DNA of 9,240 nucleotides from Microcaldota archaeon (GTDB lineage Archaea; Micrarchaeota; Micrarchaeia; Micrarchaeales; CABMGC01), in the NCBI GenBank assembly GCA_021804305.1, contig JAJZKF010000020.1, forward strand, positions 1 to 9,240. Reading direction: 5' to 3'. The notes under the pieces were generated by a model. The model had not been told where the DNA came from and made no database searches. It saw only the letters and a program-made list of their open reading frames with translations. Made by a program: the position numbers and the translations under genes. Positions 1 through 6,472 of this stretch are shown piece by piece (position 1 is the stretch's first letter; the number at the start of each line of letters is the position of its first letter).

Positions 1-1731
1 GCCACAGGTCCTCGCAGGGCAAAAGAACAAGAAGGTCCTCCAGGAAGCAAGAAGTCAAGATTCCACAAAAGCTCATTTGAGTCTGCAGTTCAATTTGGTA
101 AAACCGCGGCATTCATGGTATCACCCAGCCTGTATGTCGGGTCCAGAGTAAAGGCAGGGATCAAGAACGTGGTTGAAAAGAGGGAGAGCATAAGGCGTCA
201 GGCAAGGTCTGAACAGCGAACGATAGACGATAGAGCAGCGAAAGGTCTCAGCACCACCGGCGTAACAAGATATGGCAAGGCAAAAGATGACGCTTCAAGC
301 ATGGCGCATGGAAGTGCATTAAAAGTGGCGGAGCGGCACATTGGAAACAGGCAATATTCAGATCTTTCAAAATCAGAAAAAAGGAGCCTTAAGAAGGCTG
401 TAAATGCAGAACTTGACAAGGCTTATGGAAAGACGGGCCGCACAGTTGTCGGGGCAGCTGCAATAGGGGGTTTGAATCTATATCGGGCTGCAAAGGACGG
501 AGTAGTCGGCGGAGGCGGAGCAAAGGGCGCCGCAACTGCGATGGGCAAAAAGCTTAGGGAGAATGTCAAAAATGTAGGCATGCAGGGGACTTCTCTTGGA
601 ACTGCTAAGATAGCTAGGGCTGCAATAGACTCTGTATTCCTAGCAAAGATAGGAGCTCAGGCAGGCAGAGAGATATCGATAACAGACCCAAGGCTAAAGA
701 ATGATAGGCAAAGGAACCTAGTTGCAGCCGCTCAGGAGGCCCACATACTTCAAACCAGGGATCCGGCAAAGCTTCAAGAGCACCTTAGCAGGATAGAGGG
801 CGATCTGCACAAGCTTGGATATACTGTTCCTTCACCTCAGCAAAAACCAAGCATCGTCCAGGTTGCAGGGGCGGGCGCGGCCCAGATCAATAGCACGTCT
901 AAAAAGCCGCAATCAAATTCGGACATGGTCGAAAGATTAATACAGCAAAAAGTGGTCTTAGGTCAAAACAAGAAGGCTGATCCATCTACTATCGCCCAAT
1001 TGGCAGCCGATCCGGACAAAAGGGTCAGCGTATCTGCACTGAGGAACGCAAACCTCTCCGATGCGGATAGGGCAAATCATATGCAGGCCCAGATAAGTAA
1101 AGAGCAACAACTCAGATCAGAGATATTGAACCTTCACCAAAATCTTGCAAACCAGACGGATTTGACCGGTCCGGTAGCCCAGCAGCTAAAAGCAGAGATA
1201 AGCAGCAGGGCTGCAGAACTGGGCGCCGTGCATCAAAAGATGTCAAGTCTTATAGACAATCCTAAAACCGACAAGGCCGCTGCAATGAGCATGAGCACCG
1301 AGATACTTCAGACCCAAAGCCAATTCAAGCAGGCAGATGAACAGATCAGCAGCAATCCTGCAGCAAGCGGGCGGAAGGTTCATCTAAGCGACATTATGGC
1401 AGGCAGGGACATAACTGCTCCAGACAACGAGGCGAAGATAAAAGATGAGGTAAGCAAGCATGCCCATTCAGTGGCTGCCAAGAAGGAGTTCGAGAAGGCG
1501 CCAAGGGAGACCTTGGAGAAGCTCTCCCAGGATCCGGATCCTACTGTTAGCAAGCTTGCCGATAATGAGCTTAAGAGCAGGGACACTTACGGCACAGATG
1601 TAAAGACGGCTCTTATGCGTGTTGGCAGCGCGGATGAGCCTACTCTTAGGAGCCTTGCTGGCGACTCCGATCCAACTATAAGCTCCATGGCCAAGGCCGA
1701 ACTTAGAAAGAGGTTCGGCAAATCCGTCTAA
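1..1731 (+). CDS. Partial basic helical protein with HEAT/LRV-like repeats; possible cytoplasmic tail of a VirB6/TrbL-like protein
   Basis: The reading frame is open from the first base, and the ATG at 115 has no ribosome site in front of it, so I take this as a gene cut by the left edge (576 codons visible, TAA stop). The visible part has no clear membrane segment. It opens with a Pro/Gly/Lys-rich stretch, then a Lys/Arg/Ala-rich helical region with a glycine patch near nt 485-540, then long heptad-like Gln/Ala/Leu-rich helices (about nt 920-1350). Three related units with the pattern T-[IL]-x2-L-[AS]-x-D-x-D-x2-[VI]-S-x2-A occur at about nt 982-1050, 1501-1581 and 1633-1713, resembling HEAT or leucine-rich-variant repeats. 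It lies directly upstream of VirB4-like genes. Many TrbL/VirB6 proteins have a polytopic N-terminus followed by a long hydrophilic Ala/Gly/Gln-rich tail, so the missing part may be membranous; this is inference. No function can be assigned from the visible part alone. Confidence 0.8.
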   Translation, partial: ATGPRRAKEQEGPPGSKKSRFHKSSFESAVQFGKTAAFMVSPSLYVGSRVKAGIKNVVEKRESIRRQARSEQRTIDDRAAKGLSTTGVTRYGKAKDDASSMAHGSALKVAERHIGNRQYSDLSKSEKRSLKKAVNAELDKAYGKTGRTVVGAAAIGGLNLYRAAKDGVVGGGGAKGAATAMGKKLRENVKNVGMQGTSLGTAKIARAAIDSVFLAKIGAQAGREISITDPRLKNDRQRNLVAAAQEAHILQTRDPAKLQEHLSRIEGDLHKLGYTVPSPQQKPSIVQVAGAGAAQINSTSKKPQSNSDMVERLIQQKVVLGQNKKADPSTIAQLAADPDKRVSVSALRNANLSDADRANHMQAQISKEQQLRSEILNLHQNLANQTDLTGPVAQQLKAEISSRAAELGAVHQKMSSLIDNPKTDKAAAMSMSTEILQTQSQFKQADEQISSNPAASGRKVHLSDIMAGRDITAPDNEAKIKDEVSKHAHSVAAKKEFEKAPRETLEKLSQDPDPTVSKLADNELKSRDTYGTDVKTALMRVGSADEPTLRSLAGDSDPTISSMAKAELRKRFGKSV

Positions 1732-1767
1732 TCCAATCTCCTATTCCTCCAGCACCTAGGGGTAATG

Positions 1768-1800
1768 CTTTATAAGCTAATTTTGATAAGCTATTAAATA
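1768..1800 (+). promoter_or_regulatory. Candidate archaeal promoter of the VirB4-like unit (two alternative TATA boxes)
   Basis: The 101-nt gap after the first gene is AT-rich and has two TATA-like elements: TTTATAAG at about 1769-1776 and TTAAATA at about 1794-1800. The second is centred about 36 nt ahead of the TTG start at 1833, which would place transcription start near 1822 and give a leader just long enough for the ribosome site. The box before the gene at 5723 has nearly the same geometry. An 8-nt direct repeat, ATAAGCTA, at 1772-1779 and 1786-1793 overlaps the area and could be an operator. No convincing terminator stem or T-run for the upstream gene is visible. Confidence 0.5.
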
Positions 1801-1822
1801 GTTTAAGAGCCATATCTTATGC

Positions 1823-1828
1823 GGTGGT
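1823..1828 (+). promoter_or_regulatory. Ribosome-binding site GGTGGT deciding the TTG start at 1833
   Basis: GGTGGT lies 4 nt ahead of TTG 1833. The in-frame GTG at 1824 falls inside this site and has no Shine-Dalgarno sequence of its own, so the TTG is the better start. The same arrangement, GGTGGT-N3-TTG, is seen at 5714-5725. Confidence 0.65.
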
Positions 1829-1832
1829 ATAT

Positions 1833-2669
1833 TTGAATAGCGGAAGTCAAAGGTTGGTATTTGCGATAATCGCTGGAATTGGATTAGTCTGTGCCATAAT
1901 CACCGGCCTTGTTCCGGCGGGTCTATCGGAATTCGCCTTGATATTTGCAATCATATGTATAGTCGCAACCCTAATAGCATTTGCCAGCAAGGACCACTTC
2001 TTCATGTTCGATGCCTTCTTGCATATGAAGAACATGACTGCGGTGATAGATGGAAATGATCCATTCTACATGGCTCCAAGTGGAAATGCGATAATAGTGA
2101 GGCGGGATAACGAGGTCTTTGCCACTGCGTTCATAAAGATTCCGATTTATAGTTCGGCAACAGAGATGGACGATGACGAGAAGTACAATTTCGCGCTACT
2201 ATTCGCAAGGCTAATAAGCATAAGCAAGACGCCCATTCGCATCTCATCGCAGCTCCACTCGATAAACAAGGACGAGTACATATCAAGGATAAATACAAAA
2301 CTAAACGAATCCGAGGGCAGGTACAACACGCTGCAGAGCGATACAAATGCAAATCCAAAGGCGCTAGACAGGGTCAAGGGAGAGGTTACTATGTGGAGGA
2401 ACATGCTCGATAACGTTTCAAGAAGCAACTCGCAGGAGCTTGAGGTCTATGCTATGGTAACTGCGCTGGGCAACTCCGAAGACGAGGCAGTGAATCTGGT
2501 AGCGCTCAAGGCAGACGAAATATCTGCAGGAATAAGCGCCACGCTTGGCGTTACTGCATCAGTGATAACTGGAAATGAAATACTCATATTCATAGAGCCA
2601 GACTACATGATACCTCCGGCGACCATAAGCGAGGTAATGAAGTACAAAGGGATGTCAACACCGTCGTGA
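1833..2669 (+). CDS. Two-TM membrane protein with a VirB4-N-terminal-domain-like soluble part (copy 1)
   Basis: 278 residues from TTG 1833. Two hydrophobic segments (about residues 7-26 and 33-51) form an N-terminal hairpin anchor. The rest is soluble: a beta-rich part (about 84-107), an alpha/beta part with a central helical or coiled-coil region (about 118-200), then a strand-helix-strand ending in a YMIP motif near residue 258. This order resembles the N-terminal (CagE/TrbE/VirB4) domain that precedes the motor domain in type IV secretion ATPases. That assignment rests on pattern, not on a search. The next gene has the same architecture and alignable blocks, so the two are paralogues. The stop TGA is 4 nt from the next start, which suggests translational coupling. 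Likely role: membrane anchor or adaptor for the ATPase encoded two genes downstream. No nucleotide-binding motif is present. Confidence 0.8.
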   Translation: MNSGSQRLVFAIIAGIGLVCAIITGLVPAGLSEFALIFAIICIVATLIAFASKDHFFMFDAFLHMKNMTAVIDGNDPFYMAPSGNAIIVRRDNEVFATAFIKIPIYSSATEMDDDEKYNFALLFARLISISKTPIRISSQLHSINKDEYISRINTKLNESEGRYNTLQSDTNANPKALDRVKGEVTMWRNMLDNVSRSNSQELEVYAMVTALGNSEDEAVNLVALKADEISAGISATLGVTASVITGNEILIFIEPDYMIPPATISEVMKYKGMSTPS

Positions 2670-2673
2670 TATT

Positions 2674-3495
2674 ATGGATGAAACAACCGTAGCATATCTT
2701 GCAATCTGTGCAATTATACTGATGCTTCTTCTTGCATCTTCATCAAAGTTCGGCCTGGTAGGCATACTAATCGACGTCCTCGCAGTTTTAGGGGTCTTCA
2801 TCCTGCTTCTGCTCGCATTCGCCGACTTCCTTGTCGTACCTCTGTTTACAAAGCTGTTCAACATTATTATGGTTCCGGCAAAGAACTTCACCATAACGAG
2901 CGGGCAGGATGCAGTGGTGAAGTATTCGAATGGCATATACTATGCAACCGGCTATCTCACCGCCAATGTGTACAACTACATCTTTGCAGCTGAGAGGGCC
3001 ACCGAGGACGAACCTGAGCTTACGGCAGCTCCAGAGAAGTGGGAGAAGGCCATAATGAACATACACTTTCCCTTCAAGTTCAATATGGTGGTTGCATCGG
3101 AGGAGATACAAAGGTACAGGGACGAGCTGGAGACCAAGAGGGGTCTCCTCGAATTCCAGTACTCAAAGGAGATGCAGTCCACAAATCCAAACCCAATGGG
3201 CCTTGAGAATATGCAGAGGCAGATAAACGTCATACAGACGAGGATAGACAAGATAGGCGAGGGCGAAAAGCCGGTCAACAGCATAATGTATGTCGAATCT
3301 ACTGCTGTGGGAGTTAGCCTCAAGGAGGCCAACGACGCGCTTGCAAACCAGCTAAACGAGTTGCAGACGGTATTTAATGTCTTCGATCTTAGCCTAACGA
3401 GAATAATGGGTAGGGAGCTTTACCTGCTATTCAAGTTCAATTACCTGATTCCGAGCCTAAACGAGCTGACATCGGCGTTCAACATACAAAGATGA
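2674..3495 (+). CDS. Two-TM membrane protein with a VirB4-N-terminal-domain-like soluble part (copy 2)
   Basis: 273 residues from an ATG preceded by GTGAT with 3-nt spacing. Two TM helices (about 6-24 and 27-50) are followed by an amphipathic stretch and then a soluble domain (about 70-270). Blocks match the preceding protein in order: a strand pair around 'AVVKYSNGIYYATGY' against 'AIIVRRDNEVFATAF', a helical/coiled-coil region with a shared 'NP' before it (residues 171-172 and 174-175), a helix rich in Ala/Asn/Leu, and a terminal YLIP near residue 257 against YMIP. This supports a duplicated family. The alternation of strands and long helices is like the VirB4 N-terminal domain, which in VirB4 proteins contacts the inner-membrane complex. 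The ATPase starts 4 nt downstream. I infer that the two copies form a hetero-assembly that docks the motor to the membrane. An unrelated membrane-scaffold role is possible. Confidence 0.8.
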   Translation: MDETTVAYLAICAIILMLLLASSSKFGLVGILIDVLAVLGVFILLLLAFADFLVVPLFTKLFNIIMVPAKNFTITSGQDAVVKYSNGIYYATGYLTANVYNYIFAAERATEDEPELTAAPEKWEKAIMNIHFPFKFNMVVASEEIQRYRDELETKRGLLEFQYSKEMQSTNPNPMGLENMQRQINVIQTRIDKIGEGEKPVNSIMYVESTAVGVSLKEANDALANQLNELQTVFNVFDLSLTRIMGRELYLLFKFNYLIPSLNELTSAFNIQR

Positions 3496-3499
3496 TATC

Positions 3500-5005
3500 A
3501 TGGGGCTAATCAAGATACAAAAGATAATGAGCAACGAACTCGCCAAGAGGACATTCATCAGCAGGCCTCCGGAACCTCCCCACGACCTCCTGCTAAACGA
3601 CCCTACGGATTCAGTATTCATAGGCATAACAAGGAGGTTCGGCGTTCCATTCACCTGGACCTTTGGCACGCTCACAAACCCGCACCTATCTGTAGTTGGA
3701 ATAACCGGTTCAGGAAAGAGCTTCTTCGTAAAGACATTTTTGATAAGGGCCAACTACGTCTGGGGCACAAACGCGATAATAATCGACTGGGCAGGGGAGT
3801 ACAAGGGATGGGTAAAGCAGAGCGGAGGCACCATCGTCTCATTCGGAAAGGGCGACTACATCAACCTTATGGATCTAGCAGGCATGAAGCCGATAGACAG
3901 GGTAAAGCAGATAATGAACTCCCTGGACATACTAACTGACATATCAAACTTCCCCGAGCAAAGGAGGCTCACATCAGAGGCGCTTGAACAATCATACCTG
4001 AATGCAGGCTTCATAATATCGAGCGCTCCGGTGGGTGACAAAGAAGCCCCAACACTAAAGGATGTGGCCAGGCTTCTTGAGGAGAAGATGCAGGAAGGAA
4101 CGTACGAATACCCTGCAGAACTCGAGAATGCGATATATAGGCTAAGGCAGTTCTCAAGGGAGGGGGAGGACTACTTCGCCCAGAAGAGCACCATAAACCT
4201 TGACAAGCTCATCTCATCCGGGCTAGTTGCGATAGACCTGTCTGGCCTTCCTGACGAGAAGTTCAGGGCACTTGCCGCACTCTTCATACTGCAGACGCTG
4301 AAAGAGAAGATGAGGCTTGAAGGATGGAGCGCTTCCAAGGGGCTAAAGGCCATAATAGTCCTAGACGAGGCCTGGAAGGTTGCCAGCGACGAGAGGAGCG
4401 ATGCCATAACGATAATTAGGGAGGGAAGGAAGTACCAGTTCGGGCTCATAGTAGCATCCCAGAATCCGACCGACATCAACGAGGCGATCTTCTCCAACGT
4501 CGGCACCAACATCATACTAAAGATAAAGTTCCAGAAGTTCATGGACTACATACAAGGATCCCTCAACTTCTCGCAGTTCATAAGAAGCGAGATAACAAAG
4601 CTTGGGGTCGGGCAGGCTGCAATAGACATGTCCTTTCAGACTTCTGCCCAGTTCCCGTCGACGTTCATAATAAACAGGATAATCGGCGAGGTGCCTCTTG
4701 ACGTGTACACTGTGACTCTGGCAGACCTGCTAAGCGAGTCCGAGCTAAGGGACCAATCGATACAGAAGGAATACTCGTTCGAGAAGCCATTCCTCAGGTC
4801 CAAGTTCATAGATAACAACATAAATACCGAGGCGATAGACAACATCATCAGCCGTCTCGACGCAAGGAACAGGCTCGTTGACCTAAGGGAGTTCGTGAGG
4901 ATACTACTGTCGGAGAAGCTTTCAAAGGACTCCGTGGTATCATTCCTCAGGAGCAGCGGAGTCACCGACTCGCTGATAACCAGGGCATTTGGGTACGGTG
5001 AATAG
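3500..5005 (+). CDS. VirB4/HerA-type secretion ATPase lacking the usual N-terminal domain
   Basis: 501 residues, no TM segment. Walker A is GITGSGKS (67-74), preceded by NPHLSVV (60-66) as in VirB4/HerA motors. Walker B is IIVLDEAW (285-292); the DEAW form is a VirB4 hallmark. R307 in IIREGRKYQFG is a candidate arginine finger, and ASQNPTD (319-325) matches the sensor/glutamine motif of the FtsK-HerA-VirB4 superfamily. VirB4 proteins are commonly about 800 residues with Walker A past residue 400. Here it lies at 67, so the N-terminal domain is absent, and the two upstream genes appear to supply it. A helical tail (about 446-497) is duplicated as the next gene. Start: ATG 3500 has GATGAT 3 nt upstream; ATG 3527 is weaker. 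Likely a hexameric cytoplasmic ATPase driving DNA or protein transport. A HerA DNA-repair role is less likely, since no NurA, Mre11 or Rad50 is adjacent. Confidence 0.93.
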   Translation: MGLIKIQKIMSNELAKRTFISRPPEPPHDLLLNDPTDSVFIGITRRFGVPFTWTFGTLTNPHLSVVGITGSGKSFFVKTFLIRANYVWGTNAIIIDWAGEYKGWVKQSGGTIVSFGKGDYINLMDLAGMKPIDRVKQIMNSLDILTDISNFPEQRRLTSEALEQSYLNAGFIISSAPVGDKEAPTLKDVARLLEEKMQEGTYEYPAELENAIYRLRQFSREGEDYFAQKSTINLDKLISSGLVAIDLSGLPDEKFRALAALFILQTLKEKMRLEGWSASKGLKAIIVLDEAWKVASDERSDAITIIREGRKYQFGLIVASQNPTDINEAIFSNVGTNIILKIKFQKFMDYIQGSLNFSQFIRSEITKLGVGQAAIDMSFQTSAQFPSTFIINRIIGEVPLDVYTVTLADLLSESELRDQSIQKEYSFEKPFLRSKFIDNNINTEAIDNIISRLDARNRLVDLREFVRILLSEKLSKDSVVSFLRSSGVTDSLITRAFGYGE

Positions 5006-5010
5006 GTGTT
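5005..5010 (+). promoter_or_regulatory. Ribosome-binding site GGTGTT deciding the TTG start at 5014
   Basis: GGTGTT sits 3 nt ahead of TTG 5014 and overlaps the last base of the ATPase stop codon. Its spacing matches the other genes of the unit, which supports TTG as the start. Confidence 0.6.
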
Positions 5011-5013
5011 TGA

Positions 5014-5310
5014 TTGTCTGGAACGTTCGCCATAAACAAGATCGAGTTCAAGAGGATACTCTCAAGCTTCAAGGTCAGCGACAAGAACATAGAGTCAATC
5101 CTCACGCAGCTCGACAGGCAACATAGGCACGTGAATGTGATAATGTTCACCGGGATGCTACAGAACGTGGGACTAAAGCACAATGACATAATAAACATGC
5201 TAAGGAGGGCAGGCATAGACGACGTAACCATATCCAACATATTCGACGTGCTTGAGGAGGAGAGGATAAGGAACACCTTCGGCAAGCTCATCGAATTGAA
5301 GGTAGAGTGA
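5014..5310 (+). CDS. Small helical protein paralogous to the C-terminal tail of the VirB4-like ATPase
   Basis: 98 residues from TTG 5014, soluble, predicted all-helical. Residues 26-77 align without gaps to residues 446-497 of the ATPase just upstream: 15 of 52 positions are identical by my count and most others are conservative, with shared L-D, R-x-V, F-x3-L, L-R-x2-G and D-x2-I-x3-F positions. Inside this protein the pattern F-x2-hyd-L-x4-hyd-x4-I-x2-hyd-L repeats with a 33-residue offset (from F12 and from F45), so the fold is probably a pair of helical hairpins, somewhat EF-hand-like in spacing but with no calcium-binding loop. The gene is 8 nt from the ATPase stop and 4 nt from the next start. 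I infer that it arose by duplication of the ATPase tail and either pairs with that tail or competes for its partner. No known family is recognised. Confidence 0.82.
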   Translation: MSGTFAINKIEFKRILSSFKVSDKNIESILTQLDRQHRHVNVIMFTGMLQNVGLKHNDIINMLRRAGIDDVTISNIFDVLEEERIRNTFGKLIELKVE

Positions 5311-5314
5311 TTAG

Positions 5315-5689
5315 ATGGCCATATACTGCATAATATGCGGAAAGCAAAAGAGGGGATTGCCGGTCAAGAACGATCATGTGTTAGAGGCGCTGCGCCTATT
5401 CAAGAGGAATATCACCAGGAACGAGCAGGGAAACAAGCTTGTAGTTTGCAAGGAGGACTATCTTGCATACAAGAAGAAGAGGGAGAAGTACACTTCAAGG
5501 CAGACCCTCTACATCGCGATAGGCGTCATATTCATGATACTGGGCCTTTTAGTATCGATCTCCCTCTCTACAATACTGCTCTCAATATTCGTAATAGCAG
5601 TGCTTTACACCCTTTCTCTAATCAATTACACTCCAGCCCTTGACATAAAGACGGACGAGAAAGAGGGCAAAATTAAGCATAAACAATAA
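5315..5689 (+). CDS. Small two-TM protein with an N-terminal Cys-rich (probable zinc) domain
   Basis: 124 residues, ATG 5315 with AGTGAT 3 nt upstream. The N-terminus has CIIC (C5, C8) and later VCKED (C45), with H21 between, so a three-Cys plus His or Asp site of zinc-ribbon or treble-clef type is plausible. The position where a fourth Cys is usually found (residue 48) is Asp, so the site may be degenerate. A basic stretch (53-57) precedes two hydrophobic segments (about 64-82 and 84-103), and the last 20 residues are charged and Lys/Glu-rich. Both termini are therefore probably cytoplasmic. It is the last gene of the VirB4-like unit, and its stop overlaps the TATA-like box of the next unit. 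A small membrane component of the transport machine is a reasonable guess. I do not recognise the family. Confidence 0.8.
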   Translation: MAIYCIICGKQKRGLPVKNDHVLEALRLFKRNITRNEQGNKLVVCKEDYLAYKKKREKYTSRQTLYIAIGVIFMILGLLVSISLSTILLSIFVIAVLYTLSLINYTPALDIKTDEKEGKIKHKQ

Positions 5690-5693
5690 ATAT
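5685..5693 (+). promoter_or_regulatory. Candidate TATA box for the second gene unit
   Basis: AATAAATAT overlaps the stop codon of the preceding gene and is centred about 34 nt before TTG 5723. With usual archaeal spacing, transcription would begin near 5713-5714, directly at the GGTGGT ribosome site, giving a leader of about 10 nt. The 33-nt gap here is the largest within 1833-9102, which fits a separate promoter. Confidence 0.5.
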
Positions 5694-5713
5694 GCCTAAT
5701 ATCAATAGGTTAT

Positions 5714-5719
5714 GGTGGT
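5714..5719 (+). promoter_or_regulatory. Ribosome-binding site GGTGGT deciding the TTG start at 5723
   Basis: GGTGGT lies 3 nt ahead of TTG 5723, the same geometry as for the genes upstream. The in-frame ATG at 5732 has no site at a suitable distance, so the TTG start is preferred. Confidence 0.62.
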
Positions 5720-5722
5720 CTG

Positions 5723-6466
5723 TTGCCCGATATGCAGCCTTCTAATGAGCAAGTCTCTACCCAGCCAAAAATTGAGGAATTTTCAATAGATGGAAAGCTA
5801 AACGGAACGATGGATGACATAAAAGCAGTTCTGGGCAAGCTTCCATTTTACCTTATTAGCTCCGACGCCGCAGAACTCACCATGATAAAGGTCGAGAGCA
5901 GGAACATAAACAAGAAGCCCTACCTCTTCCATATAATAAAGATAAAGGCAGATTCTGTTTCAGTTACCTATTCGATGCTTCCTGACACCAGCGTGAATCT
6001 GAGAAGGGCAGATGTGCTCAAGGAGCTATCTTCAGTCCTATCCATGATTTCCGACAAATACAGCATAAGCCAGGCCAAGTTCATACAGTACGTAGACTCA
6101 ACGCTCGAGAGCCTCATATCTGGCATCTCGCAGACATACACCTCGCTCTACAACAGGTACGATGCAATGCTAACAGACTACCGTGAGCTCAAGCGGCTCA
6201 ACGTTGAGATAGCTGCATCGAACAGGAACCTCACGCTCCAGTCCGCCCAGCTGACAGAAGAGAACAAGACGCTAAAAGAGCAGCTATCCGCGCTGCAGAA
6301 GTACAGCGACGAGTCGCTCATGGCGCTCGTTGAGGAGTGGATAACCGTTCACAACAGTGCAATAGACGTGGTGCTGTTCTCCAAGGAGCACAACGTGTCG
6401 CCAACCAGGGTGGAACAGATATTAGATAAGATGGTATCTTTGGGATACATAGAATTGAAGAGTTGA
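5723..6466 (+). CDS. Coiled-coil protein with a C-terminal winged-helix domain
   Basis: 247 residues from TTG 5723, soluble. Three parts can be seen. Residues 15-95 form an alpha/beta domain of unknown type, with strands near 41-46, 50-57, 67-74 and 77-84. Residues 98-194 are helical, with a coiled coil at about 150-194 (Leu/Glu/Gln-rich heptads). Residues 196-247 look like a winged helix: a first helix ending near 210, a helix-turn-helix around VVLFSKEHNVSPTRVEQIL, and a short wing ending in GYIEL. It therefore probably binds DNA as a coiled-coil dimer. It heads the second unit, 33 nt after the membrane-protein gene and behind a TATA-like box, and 6 nt before a ribbon-helix-helix gene. It could regulate this locus or act as a DNA-processing accessory to the putative transporter. 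The N-terminal domain is not recognised. Confidence 0.8.
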   Translation: MPDMQPSNEQVSTQPKIEEFSIDGKLNGTMDDIKAVLGKLPFYLISSDAAELTMIKVESRNINKKPYLFHIIKIKADSVSVTYSMLPDTSVNLRRADVLKELSSVLSMISDKYSISQAKFIQYVDSTLESLISGISQTYTSLYNRYDAMLTDYRELKRLNVEIAASNRNLTLQSAQLTEENKTLKEQLSALQKYSDESLMALVEEWITVHNSAIDVVLFSKEHNVSPTRVEQILDKMVSLGYIELKS

Positions 6467-6472
6467 TTAACA

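Noticed and set aside
115..117. ATG as start of the first gene
   Set aside because: The frame is open back to base 1, the upstream peptide looks protein-like, and no ribosome site precedes this ATG.
1732..1770. Intrinsic terminator after the first gene
   Set aside because: The stretch is pyrimidine-rich but has no clear stem and only short T-runs, so I do not call it.
2788..3332. Minus-strand open frames opposite the two membrane-protein genes and the ATPase
   Set aside because: They mirror strongly coding plus-strand frames, have no ribosome sites in the local style, and carry Ser/Leu/Cys-rich antisense-type peptides.
3500..5005. HerA DNA-repair helicase of a HerA-NurA operon
   Set aside because: No NurA, Mre11 or Rad50 gene is adjacent, the Walker B is the VirB4-type DEAW, and the neighbours are membrane proteins.
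3500..5005. Type IV pilus or archaellum ATPase (PilB/FlaI/TadA family)
   Set aside because: The DEAW Walker B and ASQxPxD motifs belong to the VirB4/HerA group, and there are no His or Asp box motifs or pilin genes nearby.
5014..5310. EF-hand calcium-binding protein
   Set aside because: The helix spacing is similar, but no DxDxDG-type loop is present.
5335..5643. 102-codon plus-strand frame overlapping the small membrane-protein gene
   Set aside because: It lies wholly inside the 5315-5689 gene, has no ribosome site, and its peptide lacks domain-like features; the other frame has TM segments, a Cys motif and a proper ribosome site.
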